In this document: positions 36,734 to 45,780 of the stretch, piece after piece | Numbering within the stretch: the first letter of the stretch is position 1 | How the letters are laid out: each line of letters begins with the position of its first letter | Assembly: GCF_017312725.1 (NCBI RefSeq) | Contig: NZ_BOPO01000090.1 | Coordinates: 1-64,000, forward strand | Length of the DNA: 64,000 nt | Direction: 5' to 3' | DNA from: Actinocatenispora comari | GTDB lineage: Bacteria > Actinomycetota > Actinomycetes > Mycobacteriales > Micromonosporaceae | The notes under the pieces: generated by a model | Told to the model about the DNA's origin: nothing | Seen by the model: the letters and a program-made list of their open reading frames with translations, nothing else | The model's database searches: none | Program-made: the position numbers and the translations under genes

Positions 36734-39210
36734 CCGAGCTGCTCGTCGGCGTCGGCGGGGCGGAACGCCGGTTCGACGCCGGTGGCCCGGCCGCGATCGT
36801 GGGCCGGGATCCGCTCTGCCAGGTGGTCGTCGACGACCCGCTGGTGTCGCGGCAACACGTGGCGCTGGAGTGGGCCGACGGCCGCTGGTGGGTCCGCGAC
36901 CTCGGCAGCAGCAACGGTACGTTCCTGGACGGTCGCCGCGTGCAACGCATCGCGGTGGAACAGCCGGTGGCGCTGCTGCTCGGCGACGCCGCCACCGGTG
37001 TCCCGGTGCAGGTACGGCCCGCGTCGGTGGTCCCGCCGACCGTGATACCGGGCCAGCCGGCCGCCGCCCCGGCCACCGTGCCGCGCCCCGTCCTCGGCAT
37101 GCCACCGCCGGCCGCCCGTACCCCGAACGCCGTCACCCCGCTCCCGGGCCCGCCCGCCGCGCCGCCGGCCGGTGTACCGCAGAACGTCGTGCCCATGCCG
37201 GTTGCAGGGTCGGCGCTGCCGGTGGCGGCGGTGCCGGCATCGGTGGTCGGCCGCACCCCGTCCGGGTCGTACCGGGCGGGCGAGGTGGTGCGGATCGGCC
37301 GCGACGCGGCCAGCGACATCGTGCTCACCGACCTGCTGGTGTCCCGCCGGCACGCCGAGCTGCGCCGGCTCGGCCACGGGTACGAGGTGGTCGACCTCGG
37401 CACCCGCAACGGCACGTTCGTCAACGGCCAGCGAATCAGCCGGGCGGTGCTGCAGCCGGGCGACGTGGTCGGCGCCGGGCACCACCAGCTGGTGTTCGAC
37501 GGCGCCATGCTGCACGAGTACGTGGACACCGGCCGGGTGTCGCTGCGGGCCGAGTCGCTGACCGTCACCGCCGGGCCGCACACGCTGCTGGCCGAGGTCG
37601 GGTTCGAGCTGCCCGAGTCGAGCCTGCTCGCGGTGGTCGGGCCGAGCGGCGCCGGCAAGTCCACCCTGCTCGGCGCGCTCACCGGCATCCGGCCGGCCAC
37701 CCGCGGCACCGTCCGCTACCAGGAACGCGACCTGTACGCGGAGTACGACGACCTGCGGCACCGGATCGGCCTGGTCCCGCAGGACGACATCCTGCACCGG
37801 CAGCTGACCGTGCGCCGCGCCCTGCGGTACGCGGCGGCGTTGCGGTTCGGCGCCGACGTCTCGGCCCGCGAACGCGACCAGCGCATCGACGAGGTGCTCG
37901 CCAAGCTCGGCCTGACCGAACGCGCCGACCAGCGGATCAGCACCCTGTCCGGCGGCCAGCGCAAGCGCACCTCGGTGGCGCTGGAACTGCTCACCGAGCC
38001 GTCCCTGCTGTTCCTGGACGAGCCGACCTCCGGCCTCGACCCGGCGCTGGACCGGGACGTGATGCTGGCACTGCGCGACCTCGCCGACGGCGGCCGCACG
38101 GTCTGCGTGGTCACCCACAGCGTGCTGCACCTCAACCTGTGCGACCGGATCCTGGTGCTCGGCCGCGGCGGCCGGGTCTGCTACTTCGGCCCGCCGGACC
38201 GGCTGCTCGCCTTCTTCGGCGCCCAGGAGTACGCGGAGGTGTTCGAGCGGGTCGCCACCGAGCCGGAGGCGTGGGCCGACCGGTTCCGGCAGCACGCCAC
38301 GCCCCGGCCGCAGGTCGAACCGACCGTCCGGATCGCGCCGCCGCCGCGGGTCGACGACCCGGACGGGCCGGGCGCCGCGACTTCCCGGCAGGGGTTCTGG
38401 CGGCAGCTGGCGATCGTCGCCCGCCGCACCATCGCGGTCACCCTCGCCGACCGGCTGTACGCGTCGCTGCTGGTCGGCCTGCCGCTCGGGCTGGCGCTGC
38501 TGGCCCACCTGGTACCGGGCGACGACGGGCTGGCGAAGCCGGCCAACGCGCTGCACCGCTCCGCCGAGGCCGGCCAGCTGCTGACCATCCTGGTGATCGG
38601 CGGCGTGTTCATGGGTCTCGCCGGCGGCATCCGCGAACTGGTCGCCGAGCGCGCCATCTACCGGCGAGAACGCGCGGTCGGCCTGTCCCCCGGGGCGTAC
38701 CTGGGCGCCAAGCTGGTGGTCTTCGCGGTGCTGAACGCGGCGCAGGCGACGGTGTTCGTGCTGGTCGCGCTGTGGGGCGCGAAGCGGCCGGCCGCGGCGC
38801 TGGTGCTCGGCTCACCGACCGTCGAGCTGATCGCCGCGGTCGCGCTGGTCACCCTCGCCTCGACCGTGCTCGGCCTGCTGATCAGCGCGTACGTGTCGAC
38901 CTCGGAGCAGACCATGCCGGTCCTGGTCGGCCTGGTGATGGCGCAGCTGGTGCTCAGTGGCGGGCTGTTCGCGGTGGCCGGCCGGGCGGTGGTCAGCCAG
39001 CTCTCCTGGCTCGCCCCGGCCCGCTGGGCGTACGCGGCGGCCGCGGCCACCGTCGACCTCAAGAACGTGATGCCCGGCCCGCCGGACGACCCGCTCTGGG
39101 ACCACACCTCCGGCCGGTGGCTCGTCGCGGCCGGTGTCCTGGTCGGCCAGACCGTCCTGCTGCTGATCGCCACCCGCCTGGCCCTCCGCCGCCACGAACC
39201 CGGCCGCTGA
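36730..39210 (+). CDS. Double-FHA ABCG-type transporter (Rv1747-like)
   Basis: 826 residues in one chain: two FHA domains (about 6-75 and 175-255, with GRDPLCQVVVDDPLVSRQH and GRDAASDIVLTDLLVSRRH), an ABC ATPase with Walker A GPSGAGKST, signature LSGGQRKR and LFLDEPTSGLD, and about six C-terminal membrane helices of the ABC-2/ABCG type. FHA domains bind phosphothreonine, so control by the coupled kinase is expected. In mycobacteria the homologue exports cell-envelope lipids. The Pro/Ala linker between the FHA domains is a likely phosphorylation site. Confidence 0.93.
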   Translation: MTELLVGVGGAERRFDAGGPAAIVGRDPLCQVVVDDPLVSRQHVALEWADGRWWVRDLGSSNGTFLDGRRVQRIAVEQPVALLLGDAATGVPVQVRPASVVPPTVIPGQPAAAPATVPRPVLGMPPPAARTPNAVTPLPGPPAAPPAGVPQNVVPMPVAGSALPVAAVPASVVGRTPSGSYRAGEVVRIGRDAASDIVLTDLLVSRRHAELRRLGHGYEVVDLGTRNGTFVNGQRISRAVLQPGDVVGAGHHQLVFDGAMLHEYVDTGRVSLRAESLTVTAGPHTLLAEVGFELPESSLLAVVGPSGAGKSTLLGALTGIRPATRGTVRYQERDLYAEYDDLRHRIGLVPQDDILHRQLTVRRALRYAAALRFGADVSARERDQRIDEVLAKLGLTERADQRISTLSGGQRKRTSVALELLTEPSLLFLDEPTSGLDPALDRDVMLALRDLADGGRTVCVVTHSVLHLNLCDRILVLGRGGRVCYFGPPDRLLAFFGAQEYAEVFERVATEPEAWADRFRQHATPRPQVEPTVRIAPPPRVDDPDGPGAATSRQGFWRQLAIVARRTIAVTLADRLYASLLVGLPLGLALLAHLVPGDDGLAKPANALHRSAEAGQLLTILVIGGVFMGLAGGIRELVAERAIYRRERAVGLSPGAYLGAKLVVFAVLNAAQATVFVLVALWGAKRPAAALVLGSPTVELIAAVALVTLASTVLGLLISAYVSTSEQTMPVLVGLVMAQLVLSGGLFAVAGRAVVSQLSWLAPARWAYAAAAATVDLKNVMPGPPDDPLWDHTSGRWLVAAGVLVGQTVLLLIATRLALRRHEPGR

Positions 39211-39256
39211 CCCGCCCGCGGACGGGCCGGCGGTCACGTCACGGCCGTACCGCCGG

Positions 39257-39358
39257 TCAGCCGCCGTGGCGGACGGCGGCGAGGAACGCGTACCACTGCG
39301 CCGCGTCCACCCGCAGCACGCCGCCGTCGGGGTCGGGAAGCCGTACCCAACACCCTGG
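39257..39358 (-). pseudogene. DUF397-like C-terminal remnant
   Basis: On the minus strand one frame reads WVRLPDPDGGVLRV then DAAQWYAFLAAVRHGG and stops at 39257. This resembles the end of DUF397 proteins (DPDGPVL...W..FL..VR). A TGA stands three codons upstream and no start codon is available, and the response-regulator gene occupies the space before it, so it is a broken fragment. Confidence 0.5.
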
Positions 39359-39369
39359 CGGTCATCGGG

Positions 39370-39975
39370 TCAGAGCCAGCCGTTGGTGCGGGCGGCGTTG
39401 AGGGCCTCGATGCGGTTGCGGGTGTTGGTCTTGCCGATGGCGGCGGACAGGTAGTTGCGCACGGTGCTCTCGGACAGGTGCAGCGAGCCGGCGATGTCGG
39501 CGATGGTGGCGCCGTCCGCGGAGGCGGCGAGCACGTCGCATTCCCGGGCCGACAGCGGGTTCGGGCCGGCGCGCAGTGCCGCCGCGGCGAGCGTCGGGTC
39601 GACCACCGTCTCGCCGGCGACGACCCGGCGGATCGCGTCGGCGAGCTGCTCGACCGGGCTGTCCTTGATCAGGAAGCCACGCGCGCCGGCGTCCATCGCC
39701 CGGCGCAGGTAGCCGGGGCGGCCGAAGGTGGTGACGATCAGCACCCGGCAGGACGGTACCGCGGTGGCCAGTTCGGCGGCCGCGTCCAGGCCGCTGCGGC
39801 CGGGCATCTCGATGTCGAGCACGGCGACGTCGGGCGTCAGCCGTACGCACGCGTCCACGACCTCGTCGCCGCGGGCGAGCAGCCCGACCACGTCGATGTC
39901 GTCCTCCAGCTCCAGCAGGGTGGCCAGCGCGCCGCGCATCATGCCCTGGTCTTCGGCCAGCAGTACCCGGATCAC
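39370..39975 (-). CDS. NarL/LuxR-type response regulator
   Basis: 201 residues with a receiver domain (phospho-acceptor Asp in VAVLDIEMPG; LLAEDQ acidic pair; Lys in FLIKDSP) and a C-terminal LuxR helix-turn-helix (LSARECDVLAASADGATIADI, HLSESTVRNYLSAAIGKT). GTG 39975 overlaps the kinase stop (GTGA). It likely regulates the preceding ABC genes (DesR-like). Confidence 0.95.
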   Translation of the reverse strand: MIRVLLAEDQGMMRGALATLLELEDDIDVVGLLARGDEVVDACVRLTPDVAVLDIEMPGRSGLDAAAELATAVPSCRVLIVTTFGRPGYLRRAMDAGARGFLIKDSPVEQLADAIRRVVAGETVVDPTLAAAALRAGPNPLSARECDVLAASADGATIADIAGSLHLSESTVRNYLSAAIGKTNTRNRIEALNAARTNGWL

Positions 39976-41162
39976 GCGTCCATCCTGCCAACCGCGGCCG
40001 GGACGGTCGCGGTCAGCGTGAACCCGTGCCGCCCGCCAGCGGTGCGTACCGTGCCGCCGGCGACCTCGAACCGTTCGGCCAGCCCGCGCAGCCCGTTCCC
40101 CCCGCCGAGCCCGGCGAGCCCGGCCGGGTCCGCGCCGGTGCCGTCGTCGGCGACCTGCAGGATCGCCTGGTCGTCGGCGTAGCGCAGGCTGATCGTGCAG
40201 TGCGTCGCGGCCGAGTGCCGGATCACGTTGGTGGTGGCCTCCCGTACCGCCCAGCCGAGCAGGGCGTCCGCCGCCTCGTCCAGGTTGCCGGCAGCGCGCC
40301 GGACGGTGGCGGTGATGCCGGCGTCGGCGAGGGCCGCCCGGGCGCCGTCGAGCTCGGCGGCGAGACCGCGCTGCCGGTACCCGGTGACCGCCTCCCGCAC
40401 CTCCACCAGTGCCTGCCGGCCGATCGTCTCGATGTCGGCGGCCGCCTCGGCGGCCTTCGCGGCGTCCCGGTCGACCAACCGCCGCACCACCTGCGCCTTG
40501 ACCACGATCACCGACAGGGTGTGGCCGAGCAGGTCGTGCAGGTCCCGGGCGAACCGGGTCCGCTCGTCCGCCACGGCGGCGCGGGCCAGCTCCTCGCGGG
40601 CCTCGCGCAGCAGCCCGATCGTGGTGAAGAACCGCCGCATCATGAACATCACCAGGCCGGACATCCAGGCGGCCAGCGCGATGCTGGCGTAGTCCATCCC
40701 GCCGTGCCCGCCGAGGATCACGATGCTCAGCACCGAGACCACCAGCACCCCGAGGAACGACGGGAACACCATCGGCAGGACCATCGCCGTGGCCTGCGCC
40801 GGCAGTACCACCAGCAGGCCGCTGGAGCTGGGCACCACCAGCCCGATCGCCAGCGCCAGCCCCAGCAGCGGGAGCAGCAGCAGGTACCGGGCGAGCTGGC
40901 GCAGGCCGACCGGGGCCAGCCGCATCGTGACGGTCATCGTCCCGCCGAGCACGACGATCCCGACCGCGCCGAGCCACTTGCCGTTGGTCACCGCCGAGAT
41001 CAGCGGGAAGACCAGCAGCGCGAGCCAGACGGCGATACCGCCGCGGCCGATCTTGCCGTCCGGGGTGTGCTCGGTGCCGTTGCGGATCCGCTCCCGGGAC
41101 CGTTCGACGGACCGCGACTCGATCGCGTCGACCCGCCGCGACAGCCTTGCCAGCCAGTGCAT
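39972..41162 (-). CDS. Sensor histidine kinase (HisKA_3 type)
   Basis: 396 residues with several hydrophobic helices (about 45-200), the HisKA_3 phosphoacceptor His in FARDLHDLLGHTLSVI, and the HATPase motifs REATTNVIRHS and GNGLRGLAER. ATG 41162 is taken because GAGG lies 9 nt upstream; the in-frame ATG at 41171 touches that site. It resembles the DesK membrane-thermosensor class by layout, and its partner is the response regulator that overlaps it. Confidence 0.93.
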   Translation of the reverse strand: MHWLARLSRRVDAIESRSVERSRERIRNGTEHTPDGKIGRGGIAVWLALLVFPLISAVTNGKWLGAVGIVVLGGTMTVTMRLAPVGLRQLARYLLLLPLLGLALAIGLVVPSSSGLLVVLPAQATAMVLPMVFPSFLGVLVVSVLSIVILGGHGGMDYASIALAAWMSGLVMFMMRRFFTTIGLLREAREELARAAVADERTRFARDLHDLLGHTLSVIVVKAQVVRRLVDRDAAKAAEAAADIETIGRQALVEVREAVTGYRQRGLAAELDGARAALADAGITATVRRAAGNLDEAADALLGWAVREATTNVIRHSAATHCTISLRYADDQAILQVADDGTGADPAGLAGLGGGNGLRGLAERFEVAGGTVRTAGGRHGFTLTATVPAAVGRMDA

Positions 41163-41180
41163 GGCTACCATCCTCGCTGG

Positions 41181-41912
41181 TCAGGCGATCCGGCGGCCGG
41201 CCCGGCGGTACGCGACGATGGCGAGGCCGGCGAATCCCACCATCCAGGCCAGCAGGACCGCGATGTCGGTCAGGTGCGGTGTCGCGTTCAGCGCGATCTG
41301 GCGGGAGATGTTCGCATACCCGGAGGTCGGGACGAGCTGGCTGATCCGGCGCAGGGTGTGCGGGAACAGGCTCGCCGGCACCCAGAGCCCGCCGAGGATC
41401 GACATCGAGATGTTCAGCAGCATCGTGACCGGCTGCGCCGCCGGGACCGACACCAGGTAGCCGACCGCCAACCCCAGCAGCGCGAACGGCGCGAGCCCGA
41501 CCCACAGCAGCCCGACCACCGCGACCCAGCGGCCGACCGGCAGGTGGATGCCGTTCAGCAGCCCGCCGAGTACGCAGACGGCGAGGATGCCGGGCAACCC
41601 GGCGAGCATGCCGGTCAGGCCGCGCGCCACCACGACCCGGCGCGCGTCCAACGGGGTGATCCGCAGCTGCCGCAGCCAGCCGTTGGACCGGTCGGCGACC
41701 ACCGACATGCCGTTCGTCAACGCCGCGCCGACGGCGCCGAAGCCGGCCATGCTGACCATCAGGTACAGCGCGGTCTGCTCGCGTTCCGCGCCGGACCCGC
41801 TGTACAGGTTGCTGATCACCAGGTACATCACCAGCGGCATCGCCAGGCTGCCGACCAGGTAGCCGGGGCTGCGCAGCAGCCGGCGGATCTCCAGCTTCAG
41901 GTACCCGATCAT
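41181..41912 (-). CDS. ABC-2 type permease
   Basis: 243 residues with about six membrane helices and the ABC-2 pattern near the C-terminus (LGGLWVPASLFPHTLRRISQLVPTSGY). Its start overlaps the stop of the ATPase gene, and the histidine kinase follows closely, so ABC exporter and two-component system form one operon. Such sets are often resistance or envelope-stress exporters. Confidence 0.92.
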   Translation of the reverse strand: MIGYLKLEIRRLLRSPGYLVGSLAMPLVMYLVISNLYSGSGAEREQTALYLMVSMAGFGAVGAALTNGMSVVADRSNGWLRQLRITPLDARRVVVARGLTGMLAGLPGILAVCVLGGLLNGIHLPVGRWVAVVGLLWVGLAPFALLGLAVGYLVSVPAAQPVTMLLNISMSILGGLWVPASLFPHTLRRISQLVPTSGYANISRQIALNATPHLTDIAVLLAWMVGFAGLAIVAYRRAGRRIA

Positions 41913-42829
41913 CGGGCTGCTCCTTCGAGAATCGGTTCGGTGTCGGACGCGGCGGTGAGCGCCAGGTACGCGTCCTCCAGCCGGGCGCCGTGGACCTCCA
42001 GGTCGTGCAGCAGCCCGGACCCGGCGAGCGCCAGCACGGTGGCGTCCGGGTCGTCGGTGGTGAGGTACGCCCGGTCGCCGCGGATCTCCACCGCGGTGAC
42101 GGCCGGCAGCCGGTCCAGCCCGCCGGTGCCGTCCACCGGTACGGCGATGCCGACGGTGTGGGTACCGACCGAGCGGCGGATCGCGGCCGGGGTGCCGTCG
42201 GCGATCAGCCGCCCGCCGGCGATCACCACCACCCGGTCGGCGCTCTCGTCCGCCTCCTCCACGTAGTGGGTGGAGAACAGCACGGTGTGGCCGTCGCGCG
42301 CGTAGCGCCGCATGGCCCGCCAGAAGTCGTGCCGGGACTCGACGTCCATCGCCGCGGTCGGCTCGTCCAGCACCAGCAGGTCGGGGCGGCCGGCGATCGC
42401 GGCGGCGAACTTGACCCGCTGCGACTGACCACCGGACAGCCTCTCCAGCCGCCGGCCGGTCAGCTCGTCCAGGTCGGCCAGCCGGACCAGCTCGTCGGTC
42501 GGCAGCGGATCCGGGTAGAGCCCGCGGATGAACGCGAGCAGCTCCGCCACCGTGATCCGGGGCAGCAGCTGCGTCTCCTGCAGCATCGCGCCCACCTTCC
42601 CGGCCGTACTGGCGGCGGCCGGTGCGGCGCCGAACAGCTCGACCGTGCCGGCGGCCGGCGCGAGCAGGCCGAGCAGCATCGCGATCGTGGTGGACTTGCC
42701 GGCGCCGTTCGGGCCGAGCAGCGCCACCGTCTGTCCACAGGGGATGGTCAGGTCCAGGCCGGACACCGCCCGTACCTGGCCGTAGCGGAAGGACACTCCG
42801 CGAAACCGCACCGCATCCGTGTTCTGCAT
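41909..42829 (-). CDS. ABC transporter ATP-binding protein
   Basis: 306 residues with Walker A GPNGAGKST, signature LSGGQSQR, LLVLDEPTAAMD and the H-loop STHY. The last third is the regulatory/substrate-end segment common in multidrug or NatA-type ATPases. First gene of the operon; TAGCGT ends 7 nt before the ATG, so the message is probably leaderless. Confidence 0.95.
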   Translation of the reverse strand: MQNTDAVRFRGVSFRYGQVRAVSGLDLTIPCGQTVALLGPNGAGKSTTIAMLLGLLAPAAGTVELFGAAPAAASTAGKVGAMLQETQLLPRITVAELLAFIRGLYPDPLPTDELVRLADLDELTGRRLERLSGGQSQRVKFAAAIAGRPDLLVLDEPTAAMDVESRHDFWRAMRRYARDGHTVLFSTHYVEEADESADRVVVIAGGRLIADGTPAAIRRSVGTHTVGIAVPVDGTGGLDRLPAVTAVEIRGDRAYLTTDDPDATVLALAGSGLLHDLEVHGARLEDAYLALTAASDTEPILEGAAR

Positions 42830-42836
42830 GGCTACG

Positions 42837-42842
42837 ACGCTA
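42837..42842 (-). promoter_or_regulatory. -10-like TAGCGT of the ABC/two-component operon
   Basis: TAGCGT on the minus strand is followed by seven bases and the ATG. No matching -35 is visible, which fits a promoter that needs an activator. Confidence 0.5.
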
Positions 42843-42888
42843 CGAATCCGCCGACCCCACCGGCAGGCGTACCTGTCCCCACTCCGCC

Positions 42889-42902
42889 AGGACAAATGTC
42901 CT
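42889..42902. promoter_or_regulatory. Candidate response-regulator box AGGACA-AA-TGTCCT
   Basis: A perfect 6-bp inverted repeat with a 2-bp spacer centred about 66 nt upstream of the ATPase start. DesR/LiaR-type regulators bind short dyads of this kind upstream of weak promoters, so it is the natural target of the response regulator in the operon. Not tested. Confidence 0.4.
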
Positions 42903-42918
42903 ACCGCCGCCGACCGCC

Positions 42919-44145
42919 TCAGTACCCGCCGGGGCGGATGGCGACCTGGGCGTCGCCGGTCAGGCGGGCCACGGCGGACACCTTCTCGGTACGCAGGTCC
43001 ACCGACAGGAGCTGATGCTGGCTGTGCGCGTGGTCGACCACCAGCAGCCGGTCGGGCCCGGCCCAGCCGAGCGGCCGGCAGGACGCCTTCTGGTGCGGCC
43101 CGTTCCCGCCCGGGCAGGTGACCACCACCGCGTCCGGGCTCGCGTTCCCGTTCACCGGCACCGCGACCACGGAGTCGTTCTGCGCGTCCGGATCGACCCG
43201 GGTACCGCTGGATGCCCGGACCGCCCACGAGCCGTTCGTGACGCCCGGCCCGTACCAGCCGTGCAGCCCGTTCCAGGAGCCGGCGTACCCCTTTCGGTGG
43301 CCGCGCTCGTCGTAGCTGCGCACCTCGACCGCGACGTTGTACGGCCCGAGGGCACCGGCCGGGCGGTCCACCGGCATGGCGAGGAAACCGGTACCGGGGT
43401 TCGGGTACCGGGGCATCAGGGCGTCCCCGAACGGCAGCAGCCGGCTGCGCCCGGTGGCCAGATCGAGTACCCGGGTCAGCTCGCTGGTGCTCACCACGAT
43501 CTCGGCATCGCCGTTCCACCACAGTGACTCCACCGTGCCGGTCGCCATCCGGTACGAGCGGTGTCCGGTGCCGGTCAGGTCGACGGTCAGCAGGGTGCCG
43601 TCCGGCTGCGGGAACGCCGCCCGGGTGCCGGCCGCGTTCAGCGCGCCGGGGGCGATCGGCGCCGGCTCGTACCCGTCCCGGCTGCCGAGCACCCGCACCG
43701 TGTCGATCCGGCGCATCCGGCCGTCGTCCCCCAGTACCAGCACGACCGAGGTCCGGGGCAGCACCTGCGGCCAGCCGGCCGGGTACGCCGCGAACAGGCC
43801 GAGCGCGTGCTCGACCGGATGGGTGGACAGCGGTTCGGCGTGCGCCGGGTCGGTGTCGATGGTGCGCGGCAGCCGGGTCGCGGCGAGTGGCAGCGCGTCC
43901 GCCGCGCTGTCGCCGGTGGACCGGTGCGCCGGCGGGGACGGGTGCCGCGTCGTGCCGGGCAGGCCGCCGCCGAGCGCGCCGGCGCCGAGGAGGGCGACGG
44001 CGACGACCGCGGCGGCGGTGCCGGCGGTGGCGCGGCGGCGGCGTCGGCGTACCGCGGCGAGCCGCCAGGACGACTCGGCCAGCGCCGGCGGCTGCACCGG
44101 CTCCGCCTTGTCCCGCAACAGATCCCGCAACTGCTGTTCACTCAT
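42919..44145 (-). CDS. Membrane-anchored beta-propeller-like protein, partner of the SigE-family sigma
   Basis: 408 residues. A short cytoplasmic N-terminus (LRDLLRDKAEPVQPP), basic stretch, one helix (about 40-60) and a large outside domain with repeated short strands and cysteines (VVTCPGGNGPHQKASC), consistent with a beta-propeller. It sits 42 bp after the ECF sigma gene, the position and topology of an anti-sigma or sensor protein, although no ZAS motif is present. Confidence 0.7.
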   Translation of the reverse strand: MSEQQLRDLLRDKAEPVQPPALAESSWRLAAVRRRRRRATAGTAAAVVAVALLGAGALGGGLPGTTRHPSPPAHRSTGDSAADALPLAATRLPRTIDTDPAHAEPLSTHPVEHALGLFAAYPAGWPQVLPRTSVVLVLGDDGRMRRIDTVRVLGSRDGYEPAPIAPGALNAAGTRAAFPQPDGTLLTVDLTGTGHRSYRMATGTVESLWWNGDAEIVVSTSELTRVLDLATGRSRLLPFGDALMPRYPNPGTGFLAMPVDRPAGALGPYNVAVEVRSYDERGHRKGYAGSWNGLHGWYGPGVTNGSWAVRASSGTRVDPDAQNDSVVAVPVNGNASPDAVVVTCPGGNGPHQKASCRPLGWAGPDRLLVVDHAHSQHQLLSVDLRTEKVSAVARLTGDAQVAIRPGGY

Positions 44146-44187
44146 CGGCCGTCCTCCTTCGGCGCCAGCCCGCCGGGGTTCGTGCGG

Positions 44188-44715
44188 TCATGCGTGACCC
44201 ACCGCCTCGGCCAGGTCGGGGGAGAGCTCGACGATCCGCCGCAGCGCCGCGTTGGTCTGGCTCTTCACGGTGCCGACCGACACGCCGAGGATCTCGGCCG
44301 CCTCCCGTTCGGAACGGTCCTCGAAGTACCGCAACGCGAGCACCGCGCGTTGCTTGGGGGTGAGCGCCGCGAGCGCCCGCGCGAACAGCAGTTGCAGCGT
44401 GACCCGGTCCGCCGGGTCGGCGTCTGCCGGCGGCTCCGGCGGCGCGGCGACCAGCCGTTCCCGCCGGTGCCGGCGCCACCAGGACACCGCGTCGCGGTAC
44501 AGGATCGTCCGCAGGTACGCCTCGGGGTTGCCGTCCCGCACCCGCGACCAGCGGTCGGCGAGCTTGATCAGCGCGTTCTGCAGCAGATCCTCGGCCAACC
44601 GCTCGTCGCCGACGATCAGGTACGCGGCGCGCAGCAGCCGGTGCTGCCGGCGCTGCACGAACGCACTGAACTCGGCGCGGTCCCGCTCCCGGTCGCCCAC
44701 GTCCACCTCCACCAC
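44188..44715 (-). CDS. SigE-family ECF RNA polymerase sigma factor
   Basis: 175 residues with region 2 (RLAEDLLQNALIKLADRW) and region 4 (EREAAEILGVSVGTVKSQT). The short FSAFVQRRQHRLLRAAYL opening is typical of the actinomycete SigE family that is often followed by an anchored anti-sigma-like protein. Same strand as mshD upstream (48 bp). Confidence 0.92.
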   Translation of the reverse strand: MVEVDVGDRERDRAEFSAFVQRRQHRLLRAAYLIVGDERLAEDLLQNALIKLADRWSRVRDGNPEAYLRTILYRDAVSWWRRHRRERLVAAPPEPPADADPADRVTLQLLFARALAALTPKQRAVLALRYFEDRSEREAAEILGVSVGTVKSQTNAALRRIVELSPDLAEAVGHA

Positions 44716-44763
44716 CAGAACGCGCTCCGCGCCCCGAAAGGTTGGGAGTCGGTGGCGTCGCGG

Positions 44764-45681
44764 TCAGTCGCCGGCGTTGCGGTGGAGGGCGACGTCGGTG
44801 ACCCACTGGGTGAAGCCGGCCTTGCGGTAGAGCGCGACCGCGCGCGGGTTGTCCTCGTCGACGTAGAGCAGCACGGTGGCCAGGCCGCGGGCGTCCCGCA
44901 GGTAGCGCAGCCCGGCCGCGGTCAGTGCCGCGCCGAGCCCGCCGCCCTGCGCGTCCGGGTCGATGCCCAGCACGTACACCTCGCCGACCTGGTGATCGCC
45001 CTCGTCGTGCACCTTCGTCCAGTGGAACCCGACGAGCCGGCCGGTCGCGTCCTCGGCGAGCAGGAAGCCGGCCGGGTCGAACCACGGCTCCGCCTCCCGC
45101 AGCAGCAGGTCCTCCCGGGTCCAGCGGCCCTGGTCCGGGTGGTCCGCGAAGGCCCGCCCGTTGACGTGCAGCCAGGCGTCCTCGTCCACGCCGGGCTCGA
45201 ACGCGCGGATCCGGATCCCCTCCGGTACCGCCACCTCCGGCAGCGGCCCGGTCAGGTCGCGGCGCAGCTGCCAGAGCACCCGGTACCGCCGGAAGCCGGC
45301 CGGCCAGCCCAGCGCGGTGGCCGACGGGTGGTCGCCGTGCGCCCACATGGACAGCGGCGCGTCGGCGCCGGCCGCCTCGACCAGCGCCCGCAGCAGCTCC
45401 CGGCCGACCCCGCGCCGCCGGTACGCCGGGTGCACCACCAGCTCCGCCTCGCCGCCGGCGACGTCGAGCTGCGCGTACCCGACGAGCACCGTGCCGGCGC
45501 GCGCCAGCAGGTGCAGCACGCCGGTACCGCCGTGCGCCAGGCGCAGCCGGACCGACTCACCCAGCGGCGCGACACCGTCGGCGACCCCGGCGACGTCGGC
45601 GAGCTCCGCCACCTCGTCCCGCGCGTCGACGGACACCTGACCGACCGTGGTCACCGCGATGTCAGCGGCCCCGATACTCAT
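44764..45681 (-). CDS. mshD: Mycothiol synthase
   Basis: 305 residues with two GNAT acetyltransferase folds. The N-terminal half has PAYRRRGVGRELL and MWAHGDHPSA; the C-terminal half EVYVLGIDPDAQGGGLG and LYVDEDNPRAVALYRKAGF. It acetylates Cys-GlcN-Ins to complete mycothiol. glnR lies upstream on the same strand, as Rv0818/Rv0819. A palindrome covers the -10 and reaches the ATG. Confidence 0.94.
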   Translation of the reverse strand: MSIGAADIAVTTVGQVSVDARDEVAELADVAGVADGVAPLGESVRLRLAHGGTGVLHLLARAGTVLVGYAQLDVAGGEAELVVHPAYRRRGVGRELLRALVEAAGADAPLSMWAHGDHPSATALGWPAGFRRYRVLWQLRRDLTGPLPEVAVPEGIRIRAFEPGVDEDAWLHVNGRAFADHPDQGRWTREDLLLREAEPWFDPAGFLLAEDATGRLVGFHWTKVHDEGDHQVGEVYVLGIDPDAQGGGLGAALTAAGLRYLRDARGLATVLLYVDEDNPRAVALYRKAGFTQWVTDVALHRNAGD

Positions 45682-45682
45682 G

Positions 45683-45697
45683 GCCCTACGGTAGGGC
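45683..45697. promoter_or_regulatory. Palindrome over the mshD -10 and leaderless start
   Basis: GCCCTAC-G-GTAGGGC is a perfect 7+1+7 palindrome. On the minus strand it contains TACCGT, which ends 6 nt before the mshD ATG at 45681. A regulator binding here would block a leaderless promoter. Confidence 0.5.
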
Positions 45698-45780
45698 GCG
45701 CTCGCCGGCCGTACCTGCCGGACCGCCGGTGCCGGGAGTGCCGCCCGGTCGTTCCGGCGCGGTGTCGCCGGTCGGCCGGG

